The position numbers and the translations under genes are program-made. Shown here piece by piece: positions 54,606-63,167 of a stretch of 64,000 bases of DNA. This stretch comes from Pseudoalteromonas peptidolytica (GTDB taxonomy: Bacteria > Pseudomonadota > Gammaproteobacteria > Enterobacterales > Alteromonadaceae). Under the pieces are notes generated by a model. The model saw only the letters and a list, made by a program, of their open reading frames with translations. It ran no database searches and had not been told where the DNA came from. The stretch covers positions 16,997-80,996 of the forward strand of contig NZ_WEHZ01000025.1 of assembly GCF_012641745.1 (NCBI RefSeq). The letters are read 5' to 3'. Within the stretch, counting starts at the first letter, position 1, and every line of letters starts with the position of its first letter.

Positions 54606-55781
54606 ATGCAAACTAAGTTAGTTACTCACATTGTTATCGTGGCTATTTTTACATTGCTGTCAATTGGTAGCGCTGTTGCTAATAACTCAGCAGATCCGAA
54701 CTCGACACTGCAGCTTTCGTCCGCTTATTTTTCGCAAAAAAGAACGGTTCATATCGTCCTGCCACCAAGCTATGAGCAAGGCAATACAAGCTATCCAGTG
54801 TTATATCTAACTGATGGTCAGAGCAATCTTGAACATACCGCTTCAGCGGCTCGCTTCTTGGCACAACAACATAAAATACCGGAACTTATCATTGTTGCGG
54901 TCGAAACCAACGAACACCGCACTCGAGATCTGACCCCATCTTATCGCAAAGGCAGCCTTGCGGTACTGGGACATTTTGCAGGTTCAACACGGCAGCAAAA
55001 TCCGGGCGGTGCAGAAATGCTACTGCAATTTATCGACAAAGAACTCATCCCTTATGTAGACAAGCATTATCGAACATCAGGCTATCGCGCGTTAGCAGGA
55101 CACTCATTTGGCGGGCTGTTTGCAACCTATGCGCTACTTGAGAAACCCGATTTATTTAATGGTGTGATGTTGGCAAGTCCAAGCCTCTGGTGGGATAAAG
55201 AGCGATTATTAAATGACTTACTGGCAAAAGCGTTAATCAACAAGTGTATCTACATCAGCATGGCAGACGAAAGTGAAATCATAACGCAGCCTTTTCAACG
55301 TCTTAATGATGCTTGGCGAAAGCCAAATGGAATTGACTTCAAAGCGCAGCACTTTAGCGGCGAAACCCATATGAGCGTCGTCTACCCGAGCTACTATCAT
55401 GGTTTGCAGCACCTCTTTAACCATTATCAGCCATCCTTGAAAGTAGCGGCTGCCAGTGTCACTCAGCTGGAAAAGCATGTCGCCATCGCTAAGTCACTAT
55501 ATGGACTCAAGGCTTACCCCTACGACGCACTGACTTCGCTAGGGTATACCGCCCTATTCGAACGTAACTTCACAGCGGCCATCAACCTATTTAGCTTTGT
55601 GAGCCAGCACAACTCAGAATCCCTCAATGCACTGCGACAATTGGCAATGGCTTATCAGCAAAAAGGAGATAAGCCATCGCTACTAAAGACCTACCAAGCC
55701 ATGCTTAAGCTTGAAGGGCTAAGTGAACGCGAACAAAAGCATTTGTTCTATGAAATCAAAGCATTGCAACACTTACATTAA
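54606..55781 (+). CDS. Secreted alpha/beta-hydrolase esterase with TPR-like tail
   Basis: The 391-residue product (from MQTKLVTHIVIVAIFT) has a signal peptide ending AVA. The hydrolase domain (about 35-280) resembles the IroE/Fes-type esterases (COG2819): YPVLYLTDGQSNL, ELIIVAVETNEHRTRDLTPSY, RALAGHSFGGLFATYALL with nucleophilic Ser, and a late GETHMSVVYPSYYHGL His. Residues about 300-390 are helical and TPR-like (YPYDALTSLGYTALFERNF). AAAGGAACG is about ten bases upstream of the ATG. It converges with a related esterase at 55773. Confidence 0.8.
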   Translation: MQTKLVTHIVIVAIFTLLSIGSAVANNSADPNSTLQLSSAYFSQKRTVHIVLPPSYEQGNTSYPVLYLTDGQSNLEHTASAARFLAQQHKIPELIIVAVETNEHRTRDLTPSYRKGSLAVLGHFAGSTRQQNPGGAEMLLQFIDKELIPYVDKHYRTSGYRALAGHSFGGLFATYALLEKPDLFNGVMLASPSLWWDKERLLNDLLAKALINKCIYISMADESEIITQPFQRLNDAWRKPNGIDFKAQHFSGETHMSVVYPSYYHGLQHLFNHYQPSLKVAAASVTQLEKHVAIAKSLYGLKAYPYDALTSLGYTALFERNFTAAINLFSFVSQHNSESLNALRQLAMAYQQKGDKPSLLKTYQAMLKLEGLSEREQKHLFYEIKALQHLH

Positions 55782-56639
55782 CTGATTTTTTCTAAAGTGA
55801 TGATATTCACTTAACGCAAGTGGCACTGAAACCACAGGGTTTTGTGAGTGCCCTGCGCCCTCGCTAATGCTGTGCCCCCATCGCACATTAGCAGGCGCAT
55901 GCTGTTCAAGTGCATCTAATAAGCCGTGAAATGAACCCGTAATGATGTCATTCTCAGCACCGCCAATGGAGAGGTAAATATACTTAGGTTTGCTTTGAAT
56001 ATTGGCTAGGCTTTTTGCAAATTCTCTTACGACAACGGAGTCGTCGTACCACGCCGCAGGACTAAAAGCAAAGTAGCCATCAAAAAGCGTAGGTTTAGTC
56101 ACCATGGTATAAAGTACAAAACTTCCACCGGCAGAGAATCCGCTTAAGATACGATTGTCATTAATTGAGTAGTTCTTTTCCAGATAAGGTAAAAGTTCGG
56201 TTTCAATGAACCGCAAAAACCTATCTGCACGACCAAAAATGGCAGGATCATTGTCACTCTCTGGACGGGCCTCAATCGCAACATCTTGTCGAGCATAAGG
56301 CGGCACTAAGTCGCGGTTGCGGGTCTGCGTCCAAAATTGATTGGGAATAGACACTAAAATGGCATCTTCTACCTTACCTTGTTCGGCAAGGCTGCTTAAT
56401 ACCTCATCCCAACGGGCGAGATTAAAGTTGCCGTCGGTGCGAATAATGAGTGGATAACTATGTGCCTTGTCATATCCTTTTGGGAGGCGAATAAAGACCT
56501 TGCGATCTTCATTAAGCACTTCTGAAGACAACACTACATCAACATAATCTGAAGTGTAATAAGACTGATACTGGGTAAACGTCCAACCAGCGGCGGCGAT
56601 GACAATTAAACCTAAGAGGGAAAATAGATATCGTTTCAT
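55773..56639 (-). CDS. Secreted IroE/Fes-like esterase
   Basis: The 288-residue product has an N-terminal membrane/signal segment and a COG2819-type alpha/beta-hydrolase domain with YPLIIRTDGNFNL, DAILVSIPNQFWTQTRNRDL, RILSGFSAGGSFVLYTMV (nucleophile Ser) and a late HSISEGAGHSQ His. IroE-type enzymes hydrolyse enterobactin-like trilactone siderophores in the periplasm. The start at 56639 has AGGAAG five bases upstream. Its stop overlaps the end of the related plus-strand gene by nine bases. A decayed TonB-dependent receptor lies just upstream. Confidence 0.78.
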   Translation of the reverse strand: MKRYLFSLLGLIVIAAAGWTFTQYQSYYTSDYVDVVLSSEVLNEDRKVFIRLPKGYDKAHSYPLIIRTDGNFNLARWDEVLSSLAEQGKVEDAILVSIPNQFWTQTRNRDLVPPYARQDVAIEARPESDNDPAIFGRADRFLRFIETELLPYLEKNYSINDNRILSGFSAGGSFVLYTMVTKPTLFDGYFAFSPAAWYDDSVVVREFAKSLANIQSKPKYIYLSIGGAENDIITGSFHGLLDALEQHAPANVRWGHSISEGAGHSQNPVVSVPLALSEYHHFRKNQLM

Positions 56640-56839
56640 AAAACTTCCTGTCATTATTTTTATTATTATGGGTAATGTTACTCAAAGCCTGACTTATCCT
56701 ACATTATACTGTCAAGAAACAACATAGCCTGTGGTTTTGATAATGAAGAAGACCAAGTTAACGCAAAAGATAGGCCATATGCTAATTCAAACTAGGCGTT
56801 CTACCCAAATCCAGCTCACGTGGAGAAGCGCAAAGAGCT

Positions 56840-57184
56840 CTTTGCAGAAGGAGTGACACTAGACTTGGAGCTTATTTGCTTTCCCTGAGTGGAAAGCGAC
56901 GCTAAGTCCTAGCTATGAGAATGATATGTTCAGATTTGGCGCTTCTACCCGCTATGTTGGCATGCAAAAACGTAAAGAAAATTATGACGCATCTTTCGCT
57001 ATACCATTTAAGACGCTGACTATGATTTATACCGACTTAACGGCGTCTTATTTCTACAGTGACACTCTGCGTTTTAACCTTGGTGCGAATAACGTTCTTG
57101 ATAAGAAACTACTTGGGAACCGACAGTGGCTTGTTCGATACGATAGGTCGAACCTATTTTGCTAACCTAAACTGGACGTTCTAA
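56840..57184 (+). pseudogene. Decayed TonB-dependent receptor, C-terminal remnant
   Basis: In one frame from about 56888 one reads PEWKATLSPSYENDMFRFGA, then STRYVGMQKRKENYD, LTASYFYSDTLRFNLGANNV and LDKKLLGN, the last barrel strands of a TonB-dependent receptor. Near 57125 the frame shifts, and FDTIGRTYFANLNWTF with the terminal Phe continues in another frame to the stop at 57182-57184. A segment before 56880 (RKELFAEGVTLDLEL) is in yet another frame. The N-terminal receptor is missing. It is a pseudogene, probably the former partner of the neighbouring esterases. Confidence 0.75.
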
Positions 57185-57260
57185 TGCACTAGCATAGCTT
57201 GTGAAAAGTACGCTATCTACAGTAAATTGGCGCGCACAGATAATAATGTGCTCGCCTTTT

Positions 57261-57473
57261 TATACCAATTTGCTTAATTAAGTGGTCTATTTTGAGGCGA
57301 GAAAATCTTGTCGATAACTCCGCTACCGCGTCCTGCTATCGCCAAGGTACCTACATCCGTGTAGGCAAGGCAAAAATTTTGCTATTTAGTTGTTCTAAAT
57401 GAGAAATTTTTAACGCTGTTAGCGTCAGGTTTACTCCTTCAAATTGAGCAAGTATTAAGTCAAATTGGTATTA
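57261..57473. repeat. MITE-like repeat, second full copy
   Basis: A unit of about 213 bases begins TATACCAATTTGC and ends CAAATTGGTATTA. Its interior shares TATTTTGAGGCGAG, ATCTTGTCGATAAC, GTAGGCAAGGCAAAAATTTT and GTCAGGTTTACTCC with the copy at 45399. It lies between the receptor pseudogene and the nuclease gene. Confidence 0.8.
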
Positions 57474-57477
57474 TGTT

Positions 57478-58389
57478 TTATTGCACACGCATCGACACTG
57501 AAATAGCACAGTGATCACTTAGCATTTTGTCCTCTTGCATATCAGCAAAAAAATGCACGTTCGGTTCAATAGCAACTGAGCTTGCCAGCGCCTTGCTCAC
57601 TAGAATATGGTCAATAGGCACAGGGTAACGCGGATGACAGCCCTGTAGAGGTTTTGTCACATTGACCAGCGGAACTTGTTCTAGAGTTTGGTTATCAATC
57701 AGTTTTCGCCAAAAGACGTTACCGTCCTGACTCAAGCGGTGGTTAAAATCCCCCAGCACTACATACTGCTCGTCAGCATGCGCTTGGATCCATGATTTCA
57801 GCACTGGTAGTTGCTGAGCCAATAACTGACACGCTGGCCTATCAGAGTCTTGATAATCGGAGACAAAACAGCCGCTTTTGAGATGGACATTGAGTACTGA
57901 TACTTCACCAGTTTGAGTCTGTAAAGTGACTTCTAGTCCATGCCTTAAACCTTCAACTCCCATCGCTAACGGCCCAAAGCTCTCTACATTGCTAAGTGCT
58001 ATTTCTTTTTTTATTGCAAAAGCGGTTTTTTGTTGCGTCGATGTGTAACTACTTCCTCTACAGTCATACGTACGGCTATTTTCTCTCGCCGATAATACCA
58101 GCTGCCACTTTTGTACAGGAAAAATTTGCTCCAAAGCAGCTACCGAGTCTACTTCTTGGAGCGCAATAACGTCAGCATCTAAACCATCAGCATATTGGCG
58201 TAGCGCCAATATTTCGTCCTGACTTCTTGGTCTACACCCTGAACTTGCAGGGTAAGCTAAATGTTCAATATTCCACGACGCTATTTTGAGCGGTGCAACT
58301 GAAGTCGACCCCTCTTCTGTTGAGCTGCACCCAGCAATCGTTATCGAAGCGCTAAACGCGAGCAGTAATGCTTTTAGTGTTGTTGTCAT
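57478..58389 (-). CDS. Endonuclease/exonuclease/phosphatase family lipoprotein
   Basis: The 303-residue product has a lipoprotein signal ending ITIAGC and an EEP-fold domain with KIASWNIEHL, DADVIALQEVD, VSVLNVHLKSGC, YVVLGDFNHRL, PIDHILVSKAL and SDHCAISVSM. These are the metal and catalytic blocks of the DNase I/phosphodiesterase fold. An extracytoplasmic nuclease or lipid phosphodiesterase would fit; substrate is unknown. It is the last gene of a minus-strand set with the DUF1826 and MerC-like genes, 12 bases behind DUF1826. Confidence 0.85.
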   Translation of the reverse strand: MTTTLKALLLAFSASITIAGCSSTEEGSTSVAPLKIASWNIEHLAYPASSGCRPRSQDEILALRQYADGLDADVIALQEVDSVAALEQIFPVQKWQLVLSARENSRTYDCRGSSYTSTQQKTAFAIKKEIALSNVESFGPLAMGVEGLRHGLEVTLQTQTGEVSVLNVHLKSGCFVSDYQDSDRPACQLLAQQLPVLKSWIQAHADEQYVVLGDFNHRLSQDGNVFWRKLIDNQTLEQVPLVNVTKPLQGCHPRYPVPIDHILVSKALASSVAIEPNVHFFADMQEDKMLSDHCAISVSMRVQ

Positions 58390-58401
58390 AATTAACCTAG
58401 T

Positions 58402-59034
58402 TTATGCAATAAAATCTAACGTTAGCAGTAGTCTTTTCTGATGATTTGCCGTTTTAGGAGAGCGGTGTACTAGACCATTGCCTTCATTTCCAGCCCACCG
58501 TTCCCCCTTTAAAAGCGCCACATCACCACATTCTAAAGACCTGACTGTTACATTAGAGTCAATGATCAGCCTGTCATTCTCTCTTTTAACTAAGTTATTA
58601 TCAAGCCATTCGCTGCCAAGTCCAGCCAAAGTCGTGACCAACCTTACTGGTACTTTATCGACATGGAATTTAGGACACATCGCAGAATGTAAAGTTTTAA
58701 GTCGTAACCCCACTACAGTTAAGTCAAATAGACAACTAAACATGTCAACTATGCCGGTAATATAAACTAGAATCTCATCATCTATACGTAATCGACTGAG
58801 CGCATCTTTCATCTCAACAGCAATATTGTTAGCGGCAATTTGCGCTACTATATCTATGTCAGGCGCCGTTTCTAAAAAGTCATTTATCTGTTTTTGTAAT
58901 TGGCTTGATAGCGACTGCTGCCATACCGCAAGATTGCACTCTGGCTGATAAATTTTGGTTAGCACGTTGGCTTGATCAGCACTTTGGTAATGGCTTAGTT
59001 GGGTAGATCTATCTTGTGCTACACAATTACTCAT
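58402..59034 (-). CDS. DUF1826 domain protein
   Basis: The 210-residue product (from MSNCVAQDRSTQL) resembles DUF1826, a proteobacterial family that recurs beside zinc-responsive genes. Visible blocks are MCPKFHVDKVPVRLVTTLAG, GSEWLDNN, CGDVALLKGERW and GLVHRSP. The FHVD and later HRSP pattern recalls the metal-binding arrangement of 2OG-Fe(II) dioxygenases (HxD...H), so an oxygenase-like role is possible. It overlaps or abuts the MerC-like gene and is probably in the same operon. Confidence 0.7.
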   Translation of the reverse strand: MSNCVAQDRSTQLSHYQSADQANVLTKIYQPECNLAVWQQSLSSQLQKQINDFLETAPDIDIVAQIAANNIAVEMKDALSRLRIDDEILVYITGIVDMFSCLFDLTVVGLRLKTLHSAMCPKFHVDKVPVRLVTTLAGLGSEWLDNNLVKRENDRLIIDSNVTVRSLECGDVALLKGERWAGNEGNGLVHRSPKTANHQKRLLLTLDFIA

Positions 59035-59059
59035 ATTTGTTTCCCGATATAATGTATTT

Positions 59060-59443
59060 TTAGTCAATAAACTGGCGCAGCGAATAATTTTTGAAATGGC
59101 TATAAACTAAGGCTAAGGAGCCTATTACGGTCAAAAACACTTCAAGTGCTTCATTGACTCTATCCTCCCCGATTAGCCAAGGTGTGAGCAGCAAGGCTAT
59201 ACCTAAGACACCGACCAAAAATACTTTTGTAGATTTATGGCGCATGCAGCCAAGTGTAAGAATAGGTAGACTGATAGGTACAATTGCCAGTAATAACCAT
59301 TGATGAAACGACTCATCAAACAGTACCGCGACACTTGCCATAACAGGTAGGGCGATGAGCAATAATGGGAAAATTAAGCAATGAAAAATACACAGTATTG
59401 ATAACCCAATTGCTATTTTATCTCCCAGAATTTGTCGTTTCAT
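59060..59443 (-). CDS. MerC domain membrane protein
   Basis: The 127-residue product (from MKRQILGDKIAIG) has four predicted membrane helices and the CIFHCLIFPLLL segment with the Cys pair of MerC-type transporters, and a second conserved element LGCMRHKS. MerC of Tn21 carries mercuric ion, but many chromosomal MerC-like proteins lie in zinc-starvation operons. No merA, merT, merP or merR is present, and a Zur-like site lies upstream at 59467, so a zinc-related role is the better inference. Confidence 0.75.
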   Translation of the reverse strand: MKRQILGDKIAIGLSILCIFHCLIFPLLLIALPVMASVAVLFDESFHQWLLLAIVPISLPILTLGCMRHKSTKVFLVGVLGIALLLTPWLIGEDRVNEALEVFLTVIGSLALVYSHFKNYSLRQFID

Positions 59444-59466
59444 TCGCTTACTCCCACCGCCGCTTT

Positions 59467-59483
59467 GATACAATATAACATAC
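59467..59483. promoter_or_regulatory. Zur-like operator upstream of the MerC-like gene
   Basis: GATACAATATAACATAC, with minus-strand reading GTATGTTATATTGTATC, is an imperfect palindrome. It resembles the TATGTTATA-type Zur sites of gammaproteobacteria, though the right half is degenerate. It lies 24 bases upstream of the MerC-like start. The gene content supports the assignment more than the sequence does. Confidence 0.4.
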
Positions 59484-59603
59484 CAAAATAAAAATGGGAG
59501 TAGTACCACTTTATTCAGCTATTGGTTTATCTTGAGCTATCGGGATCTTGTTGATAGTACGAGCGAAAGTAATTTGGGAATACACAGCTATTCGGTGTTG
59601 AGT

Positions 59604-60125
59604 CTATAAAGAGCCATCCTTTTTTTCATTGTGAGCCACAATTAATCGATTCAGTTCTTGCTTACTTTGCTCTGGTGTTTTACCTGAGGTATCTAGCACG
59701 ATACAAGCTGATTGCCATTGCTGGTATTTTCTTGACGTTACGCTTTCCCATGACGGCAATATAAGATTAGGAATATCTGACAGCCTTTTCTCTACACGCT
59801 CACGATGTATTTTTTGGTCAGAGCAAATCACTTCGATTTCGATATACGATGACTCTGCTGTGCGCGCAACATTCAACCATGCTTCCCGAGATGCGGCTAC
59901 CGGATTGGTTGAATCAGCAATTACTGGAATACCATTTTTCAGATTTTCAAGTGCAAGGGCATAAGCAACTTTATAACCTTCATCGTAAAGATCACTAACA
60001 CCACTATTTTTTAATGTTTGCTCTATTGTATCAACTCGTATGTGGACTGCACCGAACATTGATGAAAGAAATCTAGCAAGTTCAGTTTTACCAGTCGCAG
60101 GGAGACCTCCAAAAATATACAACAT
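59604..60125 (-). CDS. P-loop kinase-like ATPase
   Basis: The 173-residue product is a small P-loop kinase with Walker A GGLPATGKTEL at residues 6-16 and a helix ARFLSSMFGAVHIRVDTIEQ typical of the AAA_33/gluconate-kinase-like group. A segment IPVIADSTNPVAASREAWL is the usual second motif. Such enzymes phosphorylate nucleosides, sugars or antibiotics; the substrate here is unknown. It is a single gene with no obvious partner. Confidence 0.8.
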   Translation of the reverse strand: MLYIFGGLPATGKTELARFLSSMFGAVHIRVDTIEQTLKNSGVSDLYDEGYKVAYALALENLKNGIPVIADSTNPVAASREAWLNVARTAESSYIEIEVICSDQKIHRERVEKRLSDIPNLILPSWESVTSRKYQQWQSACIVLDTSGKTPEQSKQELNRLIVAHNEKKDGSL

Positions 60126-60562
60126 AATATTTCATTTAACCTAAATTAAAAAATAAAAGAGAAACCTTAATTAAGATTACACAGGCATTATTTCTTGCCC
60201 GAAATCAATTAATAATTAGTGCATCAAAGACTCAACACTTAAGCCTTTAGATCTCGGTTATATTGAAGCATTTAATGCTTGGTGGTGCAAAAAGAAATGC
60301 ACTTAGCTTGTCTAACACTCCGTTATTTTCAATGAAACTAAGATATGCTTGATGGGACCCCTTGGATAGCCATATTTCATAGCAAAAAGCGCTTAGGGAG
60401 CACCAAAATACTGGACTGAGCGTGCTTGAAGATCGTTTTCGTTTTTATCATGGAGTTTGGTTTTTTCGGTTACATGACAAGCATAAATTAAACATTACTT
60501 AACACTGCCAATGAGCTAAGCACAACAACTAAGTCGTGGGTTTATTAAATTGTTTGCTGTGC
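60126..60562. other. Intergenic region without a supported gene
   Basis: This 437-base AT-rich stretch has only short broken frames in all six readings. A short tail IEAFNAWWCKKKCT is readable at about 60255-60310 but lacks a start codon. No repeat, RNA or promoter could be assigned. Confidence 0.4.
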
Positions 60563-60931
60563 TTACTCAGGATTATCAACTACTTCAACTGTTTGTGACT
60601 CTCGTATCACCCTCTTAATTAACGACTCTACTTCACTTCTAAAGTCAAATATATCACTTGAAGCCAATATATCGCCTCGGTAAAGTTTGTCACTCTTACT
60701 TAATTTAAAAAAGAAGCCTTCCTCCTCGTCCATTTTAATCACATGAAAGTTTATTTCATCACCAGCAAACTCTCTAATGTTATCAACTCTTGCTGCCAAA
60801 TCTTCTTTTTTAGAAACAAAGCTAGTCAGCAATTCATCCTTGCCCAATTTCAACGATATATTATATCCATCACCGTATACTGGCTTTGATATTTCATAAC
60901 GTGACTTAATCTCTTTTTTATCCAGCACCAT
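60563..60931 (-). CDS. Hypothetical acidic protein
   Basis: The 122-residue product is rich in charged residues and lacks a signal peptide or membrane helix. It reads as a mix of short strands and helices (YEISKPVYGDGYNISLKL, VSKKEDLAARVDNI, SEVESLIKRVIRES). I recognise no family. It is flanked by non-coding DNA and has a plausible GGAG-poor upstream region, so expression is uncertain. Composition is like its neighbours. Confidence 0.5.
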   Translation of the reverse strand: MVLDKKEIKSRYEISKPVYGDGYNISLKLGKDELLTSFVSKKEDLAARVDNIREFAGDEINFHVIKMDEEEGFFFKLSKSDKLYRGDILASSDIFDFRSEVESLIKRVIRESQTVEVVDNPE

Positions 60932-61116
60932 GCTTTTACAGCTCCTATTTTTTAAAATAAAATTTAAAGCGATTTTTTAACGAAATATCTTTGTAACACG
61001 TCTACATCACATTAGCTTGTAATACCTGATTGTATTAAGTTTAATACCACTCAGGTTAAGCTTTGGTTCAATTTGTAATGAGGATAATGTTTTTCACATA
61101 AAAATAGGTCATGACT

Positions 61117-61842
61117 ATGTATTACTTAATAATTATAACAATTTTATATAGCAGTTACACTGCTGCCAACGAAATAATACCTGAGCTAGAAATTGAACCG
61201 GTGACTCCGGGAGTATTTATTCATAAATCATATAGTCAGATTGCCGGCTGGGGTTTGGTAAGCGCAAACGGCTTAATTGTTGTTGAAGATAAGAAGGCAT
61301 TTATTATCGATACCCCATGGTCTTCTCGAGATACGGAAAAGTTAGTTGATTGGATACACTCGCAGAAGTTTACTTTATTAGGGAGTATATCTACCCATTC
61401 TCATGATGACAGAGCCGCTGGTATTAAATGGCTCAATGAACATGGAGTCTCAACCTATGCAACAGACCTTACCAATAACTTGCTAGAAAAAGCAGGCAAG
61501 ACCCAAGCTACGCACTCTATCAAGAAGAATAAATTTGTGTTAGCTGACGGCTTATTAGAAGTTTTTTATCCTGGTGGCGGGCATACAATTGATAACATCG
61601 TGGTTTGGCTACCAAAATCAAAATTGCTATTTGGAGGATGTTTTGTGCGTAGCCTTCAATCGCAGAGCTTAGGCTATACTGGAGAAGCTCAAATTGAGCA
61701 ATGGCCGCATTCTGTTGCTGCTGTACTATCAAGATACCCTAATGTAGAGATCGTCGTTCCTGGTCACGGTGCGATTGGTAGTATTGAATTGCTCAAACAC
61801 ACAAAAAAATTGGCAAATAAAGCCACAAAAAGTGGGGGTTAG
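61117..61842 (+). CDS. Subclass B1 metallo-beta-lactamase
   Basis: The 241-residue product (from MYYLIIITILYSS) has a signal peptide and the complete B1 zinc site. Counting from the upstream ATG at 61111: His96, His98 and Asp100 in STHSHDDRAAG, His158 in YPGGGHTIDNIVVWLP, Cys177 in LLFGGCFVR and His219 in VVPGHGAIG. These form the Zn1 three-His and Zn2 Asp-Cys-His sites. Arg180 occupies the position where IMP-type enzymes have the substrate-contacting Lys. Layout is close to IMP-like enzymes. Start 61117 is preferred because AGG is eight bases upstream. It would hydrolyse beta-lactams including carbapenems, by family inference. It stands alone with a hairpin after the stop. Confidence 0.9.
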   Translation: MYYLIIITILYSSYTAANEIIPELEIEPVTPGVFIHKSYSQIAGWGLVSANGLIVVEDKKAFIIDTPWSSRDTEKLVDWIHSQKFTLLGSISTHSHDDRAAGIKWLNEHGVSTYATDLTNNLLEKAGKTQATHSIKKNKFVLADGLLEVFYPGGGHTIDNIVVWLPKSKLLFGGCFVRSLQSQSLGYTGEAQIEQWPHSVAAVLSRYPNVEIVVPGHGAIGSIELLKHTKKLANKATKSGG

Positions 61843-61852
61843 CTTGCATGAC

Positions 61853-61872
61853 GAGGCAGGTGTTCCTGCCTC
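61853..61872 (+). terminator. Hairpin after the metallo-beta-lactamase gene
   Basis: GAGGCAGG and CCTGCCTC form a perfect eight-pair stem around TGTT. No T-run follows, so it may protect the 3' end or act as a weak terminator for either flanking gene. Confidence 0.5.
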
Positions 61873-61905
61873 ATACAAACTGATAGCGTATGAATCAAGT
61901 CGAGG

Positions 61906-62754
61906 TTAATTCAACCGATTTACTTCAATACAGCTATCCATATCTTTTAAATCACAACCTTTATGATAAAACGCATCGCGCTTTTCAGGGGTCGTTGCCA
62001 TTTTTGCTGCTTGACGGCAACCTGAAATATCACCAAGTTCACAGCTTTTTGCATAATATAATGCCGCGCCTTTTTTATCTCGTATACGCTCTAGACCGCG
62101 CCATGCAAAGTTATAACATGCTTGTGCATCATTGTTCGTACAACATGCTGTATTTGCTTGCTGCAAAGCACGTGGAAACTTATCAATTTCGACTTGGCAA
62201 ACTTGAGTCACTTTTTTCGGCATCTTTGGTGGTACACGCACAAAAAAGTTCTTGGTCGCGATTTCTTTCTGTTGATAAGCAACAGATATAGTCCACTTAC
62301 CGTTAACAAGCTCATTCGCGTTTTCAAACTTCCACATCGCAAAATTATCACGGCCAAAATATAATGTATCTTCCCAAGAGGAGGTTGTTTCTGGTTTTCC
62401 ATTGATCATGATCTCTGGATGCACAACCGTTACAGTAACTGGTACTTTAGTCGCAACATAGCCCGTACTGTTTGGATTGTCTGTCGTGCTATTGATTAGT
62501 TGATTCACTTGATAGCTAAAGCCAAAAAAGTTTCCTAGCTCAGCAGGTACGGCAAAGCCTTTTTTAAACTCATACCCCACAAGTTGGTTGTTTTGAAAAA
62601 GAGGCTGTGCATGACCTGATTTTTTAATCTCAGCACTGCCAAGCTCTATCGTATTTTTAACTACTTCTGTGCTTTCAGTGTTAGAAGCAGTTTTACAACC
62701 AGAAATAAAAATCGGTAATGTCGCTAAAAGGAGGGAAATGATGGTCTTTTTCAT
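61906..62754 (-). CDS. DUF3859 lipoprotein with Sel1-like tail
   Basis: The 282-residue product has a lipoprotein signal ending FISGC. Residues about 35-175 resemble DUF3859, a beta-sandwich family, with GYEFKKGFAVPAELGNFFGF, VPVTVTVVHPEIMINGK, WKFENANELVNGKWTISVAY and a terminal FFVRVP strand. Residues about 195-280 are helical with Sel1/TPR-like units (ACYNFAWRGLERIRDKKGAA, SCELGDISGCRQAAKM, GCDLKDMDSCIEV) and paired Cys. The fusion of these two parts is unusual. Function is unknown. Confidence 0.7.
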   Translation of the reverse strand: MKKTIISLLLATLPIFISGCKTASNTESTEVVKNTIELGSAEIKKSGHAQPLFQNNQLVGYEFKKGFAVPAELGNFFGFSYQVNQLINSTTDNPNSTGYVATKVPVTVTVVHPEIMINGKPETTSSWEDTLYFGRDNFAMWKFENANELVNGKWTISVAYQQKEIATKNFFVRVPPKMPKKVTQVCQVEIDKFPRALQQANTACCTNNDAQACYNFAWRGLERIRDKKGAALYYAKSCELGDISGCRQAAKMATTPEKRDAFYHKGCDLKDMDSCIEVNRLN

Positions 62755-63167
62755 AATTTAATCCTTAAAAAAAGTGGCGCATTTTAAAAGAATTAAAAAG
62801 ACATTGTCAAGTTAACATTATATATACAGGCTGTTTTAAATTAATATCATTTGTTAATCTAACTATGCTTCTATTGGTATTATTTTTAATAATCATAATT
62901 CTTAAGCCTCGAATTTTTTAATTACTTCAAGTGACAAGTGATACTTCATCATTTTAAAAGTGCTTAGCAGCTATAGTTTTAAATATTTTCGACTAACCAT
63001 AGAAAGCAGCTTTCCCAACGTTTTGTCACTGTAATAGACCAAATGCAAGCAATTGAAAGCAAACGGTCATCAACAAGCCATACCATTATTGGGTCAGCAC
63101 ACATAAATACCTATAAAAGGTAATTGCATTAATGAACAATATATAATCTTTTAGCTACTTGTAATAT
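62755..63167. other. Intergenic region without a supported gene
   Basis: This 413-base, strongly AT-rich stretch has no open frame of meaningful length. It contains CTATTGGTATTATTT (62872-62886), a single half of the MITE-like end, without a partner. No other feature is evident. Confidence 0.4.

Noticed and set aside
59060..59443. Mercury-resistance operon
   Set aside because: Only a MerC-like gene is present; merR, merT, merP and merA are absent.
59514..59600. Further copy of the MITE-like repeat
   Set aside because: Only a weak match to the TTGAGGCGAG...ATCTTGTCGATA block, without ends; too degenerate to list as a repeat.
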